From Myrica gale (taxonomy: Eukaryota > Streptophyta > Magnoliopsida > Fagales > Myricaceae), in NCBI GenBank assembly GCA_963930655.1, contig OZ005604.1:18362001-18426000 (forward strand): a stretch of 64,000 nucleotides of DNA, given 5' to 3'. The first letter of the stretch is position 1. The number at the start of each line of letters is the position of its first letter. The translations under genes were made by a program, and so were the position numbers. Of this stretch, positions 1 to 10,400 are shown one piece after another. The notes under the pieces were generated by a model. It worked only from the letters and a program-made list of their open reading frames with translations. It did not search any database and was not told the origin of the DNA.

Positions 1-207
1 AACTTCATGATCTTGCTCATGCATCTTAAAATAAGGGACGTCTACTACGTCACTAGAGCTAGAGGCATCATCCATAGTATAATCAAAACTAGCAGATGGA
101 GGAGGCTCAAAACCCTATGTACAAATAATCAAAAGAAATAAATTGGAATCTACAAATAATATACAAATCAAATAAGATTCAAATAATGAAAAGAAATACA
201 TTAGAAT

Positions 208-1886
208 CTATAAATAATATACATGTTGACGTGTCATGCTTAAACCTCCATAGTCTATGTTATATTCATCATACAAATCCTCTAACAAACACTTTGTAGA
301 TGATATCAAAGTATTTGTCAACTCTAGTGTATATATTTCCTTCAACCAATACTCTGCCACACCCAATTTGCCTCTAGGATCAAGTACACTTGCAATGAAT
401 ATTATCATGTTCAACTTCACCACATTGCCCCAATACTTATCATATTTGGTCTTCTTCTCTATTGTCATGTTGCGCACTACTACATTGTCATTCTTAGACA
501 TTCTAATCAAATGTGATTGATTTTGACAAAGCTCAAGGAAGAAGACATTTGATGTGACATACAAAGAGCCAGAAAGTTTGATAGTAGCATCAAAGAAAAC
601 CTTAAAAAACATAACAAAAATCATTATCTTCTCCCAATCCGCCCTCATGGGAGGTCCAAGTTCATCTCCCCCACTACATGCACGAATAAACCCAGAATCA
701 TTAGTCTATAATCTTAGAAGGCTGCTTGACACCTTTCTGCAGTCTCCAACATGAGATATGTTGAATTCCATCAAGTTTGCACATCAAGAGATACTAATTT
801 CTTTGTATCAATCTTCATCTTCTCAGCACAACGCTTAAACTTCTCCAACCTTGATGGAAATGACTTCACTTATCTCATTGCATTCCTTACCTTCATAATA
901 GACTCATCACAATCCTTTAACCCTTCATAAACAACAAGGTTAAGAATGTGCGCACAACATCTCATATGAAGATATTTGCCCTCTAATAATTTTTTCTTAA
1001 AAAACAACCTTATTAGAAACCGAATAGCATCATCATTAGAAGAAGCATTGTCAACTGTAATGGAAAATTTTTTCTCAATACCCCAATCAAGTAAGCAAGT
1101 CTCTGCATACTTCCCAATTATTTTCCCCTTATGATTAAGAACTTGACAGAAGTTATAATCTTTTTGTGCAACTTTCAATCATTATCAACAAAGTGTGTTG
1201 TGAGAGTCATGTAATTTAAGTTCTACACATAGGTCCATGTGTCGGTAGTCAAACTAACTCTGCATGCACATGAATTAAAAAAGTCATTTCATTTTCTCCT
1301 TCTCATCTTGATAAATCTTTAAAACATCTCTTTGAACAGTTTGGTGAGAAAGTATTTGAAAACTAGGTACAAGTGACTTAACAAAGGCTTGAAAACCTTG
1401 ACTGTCCACTACCTTGAATGACATCTAATCAATAATACACATCTCTGCAAGTTTTTGCCTTGATACCACTAAATTATGCTTATGGGCTATTAAACTAGAC
1501 TCAATATTGTCATTCTCTCCTTTAGTGGCTGAATTACCAATCAAGTGTGTTTGATATTTATCCATTGGACCTTTTATCCTATTCATATGATTTTCCCCAC
1601 ACTTCAATGCATGATTTTTAAGGGTTGAGGTACCAATTTTGTTACAGTCACAAGGATACTCCTTCCGATAATAGTTACAAAAGCACATGGGGTATGAGAG
1701 ATCACAATCTATCTTATTTGTCATGTGTTCCCATACCATAGATGTTTTACGTTTGGAAGGCGGACGACTTTGGTTGGTAGGGGTAGAAGTAGGACTAGGA
1801 TCATCTTGACCAGACTCTAAATCAATTACATGAGACATAGATGATGTTCCCTGACTCTCTACGGTTGGTTCAGATTGATTATCCAT
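208..1886 (-). pseudogene. hAT family transposase pseudogene (zf-BED, RNase H-like core)
   Basis: These are the coding remains of the element above. There are at least three open segments in different frames: 1886-1425, 1178-870 and 648-208. The first begins MDNQSEPTVES and holds a zinc-finger-like segment near residues 60-105. Between the first two segments an interrupted translation still shows FKVVDSQGFQAF, a region typical of hAT transposases just upstream of the catalytic core. The protein would have bound the element's terminal repeats and catalysed cut-and-paste transposition in the nucleus. With multiple disablements it cannot do so now. Confidence 0.75.
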
Positions 1887-2940
1887 CTAGCGAATGTGAA
1901 CAAACAATCATATGATAGTCAATATTATGTCAAATCAATAGGAACAACCCTTAATTGCACAATAACATGAAACAAGAATGAAAAAGCATGCTTCTCAAGA
2001 ATGAATAAACCTAATAAATAAACCTAATAAATAACCCAATATTTTTTTTAAGATATCAGAAAGCAACATTATAGAATTCCAACGTCAAAGCAGGAATAAT
2101 TCATTAACTTGACTGCATTTAACTAAAATTACTAAAAGAAACTCACATCGAAATTTGCATTTCATAGAAGTTCTTGTTGTAACCAAATGCATGGTGACAT
2201 ATAAATAGCAGCTGGAAAAACTTCTAGTATATACCCAGATTTTTCTTTATGATTTTTTTCTTCCTGCAGCTAGTAGAGGACCTAGGCACATTGCCAATAT
2301 GGGTTTTCAACAATGGTATGTCTACAAACGCTTAGTGATTCATTGTTTTTTATCTGACAATTTGAATGATTTTTTTTCCCATCTTTACTTGAACTATTCT
2401 ACAGAAGTCAGTCATAATGATCAAGTTGACACTTCTAGTGTCATACCTTTTGTGCAAGTAAGTCTAAAGTTTTAGAACAATTACTATAATTCTGATGCTA
2501 GTAATACAACCTATAAATGTGATTATTTTCTCCTCTGCATTATCTGAATGATCTAGTTATTCTACACCCACTACCGTAGATCTAACTATGATCTGGTATG
2601 CATCACAAGCCTAAAATCATTGAAGCGTGAGTTTGAAAACCAAAAAAGTATGAGTTCATTGGCTTGACAACAAATTCTCGAAGAATAAAAAAAACCTCTC
2701 CAACCAAAAGAATTGAACTAAATAATAGCATTAAGCCCACTTTAATTTCTTTCAAAAGATTGAGTAATATATCTGCGAAAAAACAAATATAGATTAAGTG
2801 GATTATCCATAAAACTATTTCATCTAACAAATAGCCTCCCTTGACATATAAGAAAACAAATGCATAGAAGAATATGAATGGATTAGTTGTGCAAAGCCAA
2901 AGATGCGAGATCTATGTTAGAACTAATAATTAAGAACAAC
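1887..2940. other. Gene-free AT-rich stretch inside the putative hAT element
   Basis: No supported gene. The short open frame on the minus strand at 2603-2830 is hydrophobic and low in complexity and has no recognisable domain. The stretch probably belongs to the untranslated 5' part of the hAT element. Confidence 0.4.
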
Positions 2941-2958
2941 ATCAATTCACATGCCTAG

Positions 2959-3110
2959 AGAGAGAGAGAGAGATCAAAAGAACTAACAAATTACCTGAGA
3001 GATGAGAGAGAGAGAGATACACAACAAGGGAGAGAAAGATGTTGTGCGTAAGCCGTGAGGGAGGGGCTGTGCTTGCTTGAGGGAGGGGGCTATGCGTGAG
3101 GTTAGAGATT
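2959..3110. repeat. GA-rich purine tract with (GA)n runs
   Basis: Repeated GAGAGA runs occur at about 2959-2973 and 2998-3018, followed by a G/A-rich stretch containing GGGAGGGG. The apparent minus-strand proteins over it (2942-3193 and neighbours) are Ser/Pro/Leu-rich simple-sequence translations and not genes. Confidence 0.6.
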
Positions 3111-3909
3111 TTTTTAGAAGGGTAAAGGAAAGTGCAAAAGGGGAAAGGTGAGTGGCCCGAGAGTAAGAATGAGGGGGGGTCTGTGCGTGACACACGACAA
3201 GGGTTTTTTTAAATGCCGATTCGGACCAGTCTGGAGTAGTATACTCCGATCCGGTATCGATTTTCTTATGTGTGAAATCGAGACCGGACCGGAGTGTACC
3301 AGTAGGTTATTTCCCATTGGTTTGGCTAGAACCTGTCCGGCCGGTTCCTTGGACACTCCTAGGTAGGATGGCCCCAGAGTAAAAAGGCAGTTGAGCCTTT
3401 ACTCGTGTCATAGGACAATGGAATATCTGTGACTGTCCTATAGTGCAAGAGAAATTGAACGCACAACCCTGGCCACTATGGTGATGTAGATGGATTTGTA
3501 AGGAAATGTTGTCATTAAAGGGGAAGAAATGATAAGTGCATTGCATACTGTATGTTGCATTATTGCTTGTATATAATGTAACTATATATTGCATGACTGT
3601 TGCTAGATAATGCATCTGCAAATTGCATATCATTAGCCTAATGCATGTTATCTTTGGTATGTTTGTCTACTTATGAACTTATTATTAAACATGTACTGTC
3701 ATTGTCACATGCCCTCATTCCCCCTTACTGAATCCTTAAGACTCACCCCTTTGTTTGTTTAATTTTTATAAGCCAGATGCATATCTTCAATTCCTTTGTA
3801 ACCCGTTATATGATCATCCACACCCTCATCATCCATATGCGCACCTTGGTGATCGATGGCGTGAAAGTGATGGTGGATTGTCAGCCGTACACAATTTTGA
3901 AGGACTTAT

Positions 3910-4649
3910 TAGGGCTGGACAAATCGAGTTCGGGACCGAAAATTTTGAGCTGAACTTGAACCCGAATGGGGTGGAACCCCAAGCTGGATCTGCAGACTGG
4001 GTTCGAGACAGGTTCGACACACTGGACAAAGGTGCACAACAAGTTTGTGTCTTTGTGAGATCTTTTCAGCAAATTTGCAAAGTCTGTAAGTGTAAGATTT
4101 ATACATAAATGATCCTTATAATACTTTATGAAAGAGGCTAGATAGAGTCAAAACAAGTAAAATGCAAACCTCTTAACTGTTGATCGAGGATTCGAGAGAG
4201 TGAGCTTAGTGAAGCTGTGATCGAGGATTCGAGAGAGTGAGCTTAGTGAAGCTGTGAGGAAGAAGAGTTAGATAGGGCAGAGTAGTCGTGAGTCGCCAGT
4301 TAGCAGAGAGGTCAGAGGCGGAGAGAGAGTGAGAGAGGAGATGGAGAGACGGTTGAGGGCCTGAAGCTGAGGGAATCGACGAGGAGGAGAGAGGGGGTTG
4401 CAAACTCGTAGGGGGGATTTAACCCTTAGCGAAACGCACCATTTCGCAAGGGTAGAAAAAGGATTTTGACATGTTTTAAATATACGGGTCGGGGTCGAGT
4501 TTTATTCCAGTTCATCCAGCATACCTGAACTCATACCCGGAAATTTGAATATCTGAAGAAATAAACCCTAACCCGCCCTCGAACCAGGGTCAACCCGCCC
4601 CGAACTGGTTGGTCCTGGGTCAGGCTATCGGGTAATTTGCCCAGCCCTA
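3910..4649. mobile_element. Non-autonomous hAT-like element with TAGGGCTGG ends
   Basis: The left end starts TAGGGCTGGACAAAT; the right end read in reverse starts TAGGGCTGGGCAAAT, giving a 14 of 15 match. The 8-bp flanks GGACTTAT (3902-3909) and TGACCTAC (4650-4657) agree at 5 of 8 positions, consistent with an eroded hAT target duplication. The body is AT-rich near the left, has GA-rich and CCGAACC-rich parts, and encodes nothing. Confidence 0.6.
4181..4254. repeat. Perfect 2 x 37-bp tandem duplication
   Basis: The 37-bp unit beginning TGATCGAGGATTCGAGAGAG occurs at 4181-4217 and again immediately at 4218-4254 with no differences, implying a recent slip or duplication inside the hAT-like element. 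Confidence 0.9.
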
Positions 4650-4768
4650 TGACCTACCGCCGAATTTTCCCAGGGAGAACGGTCCCGTGGGAGAGTACCA
4701 CCGCCATATAGGCTGGAGTAACCTCATCGGCTCCTCTGATGACAAAGGCGAAGATTCCTCCTCCTAGA

Positions 4769-4980
4769 TGTTGTGTTTTCCCTTATGTTTCTTTTATGTT
4801 ATCTGTGTGGTGTGTTTTGTAATTAATCTAAATACTAGGGTTAGAGGTATATCTATTTGTAGGCTTACTTGTATAGCCTAATGAGTTGTAATCCTTAATC
4901 CCTTACCCCAGCTGCTTGGCTTGTTGTTTCTTTTGTTTGTTTATTTTTCCTTCTTTTAAGTGTTGTCTTTAAGTACCATT

Positions 4981-5012
<32 letters not shown>

Positions 5013-5340
5013 TAGTAATGACTCATTTTGTGTGAATATATATATATAGTAATGACTCATTTTGTGTGATAATTCTTCTTCTAATTTGACTTCTATTTTC
5101 TCCTGCTTAAATTCTGTATATAAATTTACTAAGTCTTCCGCTAATATGCTCTATAGTTTATAGCGGTCTATAAACATCCCAAGGACTTAACCTCAGTCTT
5201 GAGACCCATAGGATAATTATCGTGTCGTAATCTCACCATTTATGCACCTCTGTTACTACAAAGAGAGCTTTAAGGCTAATACGTGCACGAGACGTGACAT
5301 GAGTTCTTTTGAATTATTATACCTGTCATGAAAAGCTGCC
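4769..5340. other. Gene-free stretch with ATT/TA microsatellite and a 29-bp direct repeat
   Basis: An (ATT)n run at about 4981-5004 passes into (TA)n. The 29-bp segment TATATATAGTAATGACTCAT plus nine bases occurs at 5007-5035 and 5041-5069. No coding potential is visible. Confidence 0.7.
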
Positions 5341-5357
5341 TGTAAAGGAGATATAAG

Positions 5358-5640
5358 TCAAGGAAGAAAAATTTTTAGGCGATTGGATATTTTTGAGAAA
5401 ATTTTGTAAGACATATTGTAGAGAGAGATGGGTTGATAATGAGTCACCAAGTTTGGATTTTTGACTTTCGGGATAATAACAATATTGGTATGGTTCATTT
5501 CACGAAGAAGAAACCTCGTTCGAAAGACATTCTGGATCATTGCAATCACATCCTTCTTCACTGTAGGCCAATTTTTTTTTTTTTATAAAATAGAGTTGTT
5601 ACACCACCAGGTTCCGGGGCTTTTTTAGAGCGAATCCGGT
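5358..5640 (-). pseudogene. LINE (L1-type) reverse transcriptase fragment
   Basis: The minus-strand frame at 5561-5358 contains NIVIIPKVKNPNLVTHYQPI and SLYNMSYKIFSKISNRLK. This matches the RT-0/RT-1 region of plant non-LTR retrotransposons (usual form: IPK..NP....FRPISLCN..YKI..K...NRLK). Upstream on the same strand, up to about 5640, lies KAPEPGGVTTLFYK-like sequence, the conserved KAPGPDG motif, separated by a T-rich tract. No endonuclease, catalytic FADD box or 3' end is present, so it is a truncated relic. Confidence 0.75.
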
Positions 5641-6130
5641 GCACAACAAACTACACCTCTTGCTCGGATGAAATTTGACATAAAGTCAGGTTCTCCTCTG
5701 CTGTAATTTATGGAGATAACAAGCCCTCCAAATTTGGAGGTATTACTGGGTTTGAAGTGGAGAAAAGCTTTGAGAAAGAATATATAAACAAATTACCAAT
5801 TTCAGGGCGAGAATTCAGCCATGAGCTAGTAGAAGTCTTCAGGAATTCTATTGCATTCTGCCTTCGGCAAACAATTGTGGAGACATGAAAAAACCTTGTG
5901 TTAAGATCTAGAGATGTAAGTTAACGAATCCTCGACTTTGATTTCCATAGCAGTTCCTCTTAGCTTCAAAATCACCTTATAAACGATTGGCATCAAATAA
6001 TTTTGGACTTAAAAAATTGGTGAAAATGGGCTTTCAAATCTGAATCCAATGATTTTGGGCTTTTAGCCCATTTCGAATTTCGACCTGTATTTCGAAATAG
6101 GTTCGGAATACAATTCCGGCTCAGATGTAC

Positions 6131-6542
6131 TAGGGCTGAACAAAACCGGACCGCAGACCGGACCGGACCGGAAAACATGACTGAATTTGCGATCCGGTCC
6201 TAATTTTTCAAATGCGGTCCGGAAAGGATTGAAGGGCTGGATTTATGCGGTCCGGTCCGGGTCATAAATTTCTTAAATGCTGTCTAGACCGGACCGCATT
6301 TAATAAACCTTTTTTAAATTTTTTTAATTATTAAAAAAATATTTCTCTGCGCACTGCTCCGCGCAGTGTGCAGTTCGAATTTTTTTTTTAAAAAATTAAA
6401 TCCGGCATGGACCACTTAAAACCGGACCGTATTTCATAAAATCGGACCGGATAACTTATAAGTGGTCCGGTCCGGTCCTTTAATATAAAGGAACCAGAAA
6501 TGCGGTCCGAAAACCGGACCGCATTTCCGGTTTTCAGCCCTA
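6131..6542. mobile_element. hAT MITE (412 bp) with perfect 8-bp target duplication
   Basis: The left end is TAGGGCTGAACAAAACCGGA; the right end reversed is TAGGGCTGAAAACCGGAAAT. The 8-bp direct repeat AGATGTAC flanks it exactly (6123-6130 and 6543-6550), the signature length for hAT. The interior is filled with repeated CCGGACC/GGTCCGG units, giving strong self-complementarity. There is no coding capacity, so it must be moved by a related autonomous element. Confidence 0.9.
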
Positions 6543-6641
6543 AGATGTACAACCCTAGTCGGGAAGGAGTTTGACGCAACGTTTTAAATTTAATATAGAG
6601 AAATAAATAAAATTTGTCTGTTTAACCTGAACACTTTGACG

Positions 6642-6704
6642 GGGGTGGTGGCGCAGTTAGCTAGAGTTATCCTGAGGTCGAGAGTTCGAACCTCTCTCAC
6701 CCCA
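6642..6704 (+). pseudogene. tRNA-Met (elongator) pseudogene lacking the anticodon arm
   Basis: The 5' part GGGGTGGTGGCGCAGTTAGC (acceptor 5' strand plus D-arm with an A-box-like sequence) and the 3' part ATCCTGAGGTCGAGAGTTCG followed by AACCTCTCTCACCCCA (variable loop, T-arm, acceptor 3' strand) match plant elongator tRNA-Met as I know it. The T-arm and acceptor can still pair. About 20 bases carrying the anticodon stem and loop are missing between them, so it cannot be a functional tRNA. It could be a simple deletion product or the head of a tRNA-derived SINE. Confidence 0.7.
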
Positions 6705-6786
6705 TTGCATGTTTTAACAACACAGTCGGCAGTCCGCCCCTCCCCCTCCCGACCCTACTATTTTTTGTTATTTGGGACTAAACCCA

Positions 6787-7048
6787 GGATAAGGATTCTC
6801 TCCTAATAGAGAATTACCTAATGTGTCCTAAGAGGCCATTGGATGGATAACAAACACATTAATAAATTCATCCAATGGTCTGTATTAATGACAACACGTT
6901 AATGAATCAATTAAGAATTTTTTTTTGATTTTGTATTTTTTTAATATTTAATACAGACCATTGGATGAATTCATTAATGTGTTGTCATCCATCCAACGGC
7001 CTGTTAGGACATATTAGGTAATTCCCTATTACGAGGGAATCCTTATCC
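6787..7048. mobile_element. Foldback MITE, Mutator-like, with ~98-bp arms and 9-bp target duplication
   Basis: The left arm (6787-6887) and right arm (6952-7048) are near-complete reverse complements; both begin GGATAAGGATTC when read inward. The 9-bp direct repeat CTAAACCCA lies at 6778-6786 and 7049-7057, exactly abutting the ends. Long inverted repeats with a 9-bp duplication are typical of Mutator-superfamily MITEs. It is non-coding and lies about 350 bp upstream of the NSN1 start codon. Confidence 0.88.
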
Positions 7049-7098
7049 CTAAACCCAAACCCGAACAAACGCAACACAGGTTCTGTCGAATTGGTATA

Positions 7099-7282
7099 CC
7101 CTGCAATTCTTAGGGTATTGCAGGGTATGCAATTAGGAGAGAGAGGGACTCATGACGGTGGGACCCACACTGCCCGAAAACACTGTTCGGGCAGGGGCAG
7201 TGTGGGTCCCACAGTGGGACCCACGCTTTGTGTCCCTCTCTCTCTTAATTGCTCCCCCCGCAGTACCCTAGGAATTGCAGGG
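7099..7282. mobile_element. Short foldback element in the NSN1 promoter
   Basis: The left half starts CCCTGCAATTCTTAGGGTA. The right half read in reverse starts CCCTGCAATTCCTAGGGTA and continues matching inward through AGAGAGAGAGGGAC and GTGGGACCCACACTGCCCG. The whole 184 bp can therefore fold into one hairpin. I could not identify a clean target duplication. It ends about 120 bp before the NSN1 ATG and probably overlaps its promoter or 5' UTR. Confidence 0.75.
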
Positions 7283-7402
7283 GAGCCGGATCCGGTTCTG
7301 TCCACCTTTCATTTTTGTGAAAACCCTACCTACACTTGTTGAGGGGCTTCAACTCTCGCCCACTTTTCATCTGGCAATTCGAACCTCGCTCAGTGACTAA
7401 AG

Positions 7403-10400
7403 ATGGTGAAGAAGAGCAAAAGTAAGCAAGACCCATCTGATATTCCGCAATCCTATATCTAAAATCCATCTTTTCTCTGACTCGTTCTTTGTGATTAATG
7501 TTGCCTTTCCCTTTTTTTTTGGTCAGAGAGCAAGAGCAAGAGGGTATCACTGAAGAAGAAGTACAAGATCATAAAGAAGGTGAAGGAACACCACAAAAAG
7601 AAAGCCAAGGAGGCGAAGAAGCTCGGCCTTAATCACAAGAAGAAGCCGGAAAAGGACCCCGGTATCCCCAACGACTGGCCCTTCAAGGAACAGGAGCTCA
7701 AGGCCCTTGAAGCCCGCCGTGCCCGCGCTATCGAGGAGTTGGAGCAAAAGAAAGCTGCCCGTAAAGAAAGGGTACTAGCGATTGCATGCTTCATTTGATT
7801 GGTTTTGTAGTAGTATTGGTTGTAGTTTTGTTTGTTTGTTTTATGAATGAGTTGTTTGGATTTTGTCCTGTTTATCGTTGTGCTTTTGCTCGTGTGATTT
7901 TGTGTATAATGGTTGAATAGGAGGGTGAAGTTTTATGATTGAAGTATATATTTCGAGGGGGACAGCTTGTCTGGTTTATTCCTAGGTGTGGACGAGGGAT
8001 TTTCAGTTTAATTTCAACCAGCCCATGAGAGAAGATGGTGTTTTTTTATTGGATTTATCTGCTTGCTTCCCATGCTTGGTGCCCAAACTACATATTATAT
8101 TGTTGTTTTTGAGAATGAAAGCATAGAAAGGAAAGGGAGGGAGGGTATTATAAAGTTTAGTTGAAGAATATGCGTTGGAATGTTCTGTAGCCTCTCCTCT
8201 AACCAGATCTAGGCTTGTTTTTTAGGCGTTTTGAAGATAATGTGAACAATTCACCTATCTGTTTGTTATTGAACTGGTTCACTATCCTTGGTGTTCTTGA
8301 AATCAATTGTTCGGTTTTGAAGCTTTTAGAACTATGATGCATCACATTAAGATGGCACTTGAATGTTTGTGTTATGAAGAATTGCTATACCACCATCGGC
8401 TTAGTTTGTGAATAGAGAATAAGTTTTGGTTATGCAAGTTAAACTCTTCGGGTGCATTTGGATGGAGACAGAATGAAGCAAACAGGAAGGGCAAAGCTAT
8501 CATTTCTGCTGTCAAGATGTATTCATTAGGGAGAGAGAGAGAGGATTTGAGGTTGTTTGGAGGGATATTGTAGTCCCTCAATTACCTAGCCCCTTTTCCC
8601 AATTCTTCAAATTGGGGGAATTCGAAGGTAGAGGATAGCTATCTGGCTTTAATGATATTTTCATCACTTCAAGTTTTAAACCTTTTTCCGTTTTGCCATG
8701 TAGTAATGTTTCTACAATCTCTAGGTAGACCCTTACCATTTATTTCACCCTTTTGTCAATTTTTTGGTGATACTTTATCATCTTCTCTTCGTTCTAGCCT
8801 GGAACCACACAAATGGAGGGATATCTAGAGCCATATCCACTCCTTGAATTTATGAAAACATCCAAACAAAGGATAATGTTCACTCTCCTGCTAAATAGGT
8901 CCATCAGTTGTAAACCTTCTCTGTAGTTCCACTATGCATTTGTGACAAGTTATTATAGTTGTTACTTCATACTTCCGATCCTTTATTCTTGATGGACTCC
9001 TGTGTACATTTTCAGGCTCAAAAGAGGAAATTGGGGTTACTGGAGGATGATGATATCTCCACATTGGCTGAAACTTCTTTAGAAGGACATAATTTTGGAG
9101 AGGGAAAGAGTAGCCGTAATTCCACTGGAGCTGGGAAAAGCTGGGGTATGTCGATGCTTATTGTTCTTTGTAGATGCTTTTTGGGTCAAGATTATTTTTT
9201 CAATTATATTCACCTCTTCTTGATCTGTTCATTGATTCAATATATCTTTTTCTGATACAGATAACTCAGATAGGGCGTTTTACAAGGAGTTGGTAAAAGT
9301 CATTGAAGCTTCGGATGTTATTTTGGAAGTCCTTGATGCTCGTGATCCCCTAGGTACTCGCTGCGTTGGCATGGAGAAGTTGGTGATCAACTCTGGTCCT
9401 AATAAGAATCTAGTCTTGCTTCTAAATAAAATTGGTAAGGTTTTGCGCCTCCCCCAGTCTGGGTGTTTAATGATTGTCATTATGTTACTTTACACATAAG
9501 TTTTCGAGCATAGAAAGTGGAAGGAGCTAGAAAGCATAAAATGAGTAGAACTTGTGGTGTTGTGTAACATAGCAGCTTGACTGAAAATATCAGAGAACCA
9601 TCATTCTAAGGGTAGACATACATAACTCTGTATATTACTATTTCACAATTCAACAGGAATTAATCACATCTTGGCTGCCAATTATTATGGACATATCATC
9701 TGCAAAAAGATCAAGAAATGTGTCATAATTTCTGGTGGTTCAACTTGAATGATTTTAATTATTACTTGTATGTCAGATCTTGTCCCTCGAGAAGCTGTTG
9801 AGAAGTGGCTCAAGTATTTTAGGGAAGAATTACCAACAGTGGCATTTAAGTGTAGTACACAACAGCAGCGATCAAACCTAGGGTGGAAGTCTTCATCAAA
9901 GGCAGCAAAACCAAGCAATCTTTTGCAAACAAGTGATTGTCTAGGTGCTGAAACTCTCATTAAGTTGTTGAAGAACTACTCAAGAAGTCATGAGGTATGT
10001 CTACCTATCTCTTTTGAACCGATATATTTCATCAAGGTGAACTTCTTTGAAGGTTAGAAGATTTTCCATGGGAGTGTGATGCTTGTTGATGGTGCTATTC
10101 TTGAAAATTTAATTTACCATGTACTTCATATGGATGCACGTGAACATGTGCCTCTTATAATTGGTAGACTTTTGTGTTTTCAACTGAATTCTCTTGAAGA
10201 GGTACTAAAATACTTCTGCTGATAGGCATTTTGCAGAATGAGTTCATACACGAGAATTTTCAACTCCCAATTGTTTAGTATCCTGATCTGGTGATTTATG
10301 CACATCTGGTACGAACTTGTGGTCCTTTATATGTTGAACACAAAATCCTTTTTGAGGAAATGGGGCAGAGAGTTGATGTCTTGTTTCTCAAGTCCGGTGC

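Larger units (their letters stand above)
1..3361 (-). mobile_element. Decayed hAT transposon with BED-type transposase (RICESLEEPER-like), running off the left edge
   Basis: Reading the minus strand from 1886 downward gives a broken transposase of the plant BED/RICESLEEPER hAT group. The piece at 1886-1425 is N-terminal and BED-finger-like, with spaced Cys and His and LKNHALKC. The piece at 1178-870 carries the conserved core (SITVDNASSND and MRCCAHILNLVV). The piece at 648-208 continues with the region containing YDKYWGN and VLDPRGK. Stops and frameshifts separate the pieces (for example between 1425 and 1178), so it is a pseudogene. The C-terminal dimerisation domain would lie left of base 1. 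The sequence ending at 3361 reads, on the minus strand, TAGGAGTGTCC followed by ACCGGCCGG, which looks like a hAT terminal inverted repeat; I infer that it is this element's 5' end. The left terminus is outside the window. The family is secure, the outer limit is inference. Confidence 0.75.
3763..4768 (+). pseudogene. Unidentified coding-like exon split by a hAT MITE
   Basis: An open frame around 3763-3909 reads YKPDAYLQFLCNPLYDHP, then HPYAHLGDRWRESDGG and LSAVHNFEG, a non-repetitive composition that looks like real protein. It is interrupted at 3910 by an insertion with TAGGGCTGG ends. After the insertion (4650 onward) open sequence resumes and includes RENGPVGEYHRHIGWSN, ending at a TAG near 4768. 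The two sides are not obviously in one frame, so the reading frame at the join is uncertain. I do not recognise the family. It could be the last exon of a dead gene or a captured fragment. Confidence 0.35.
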
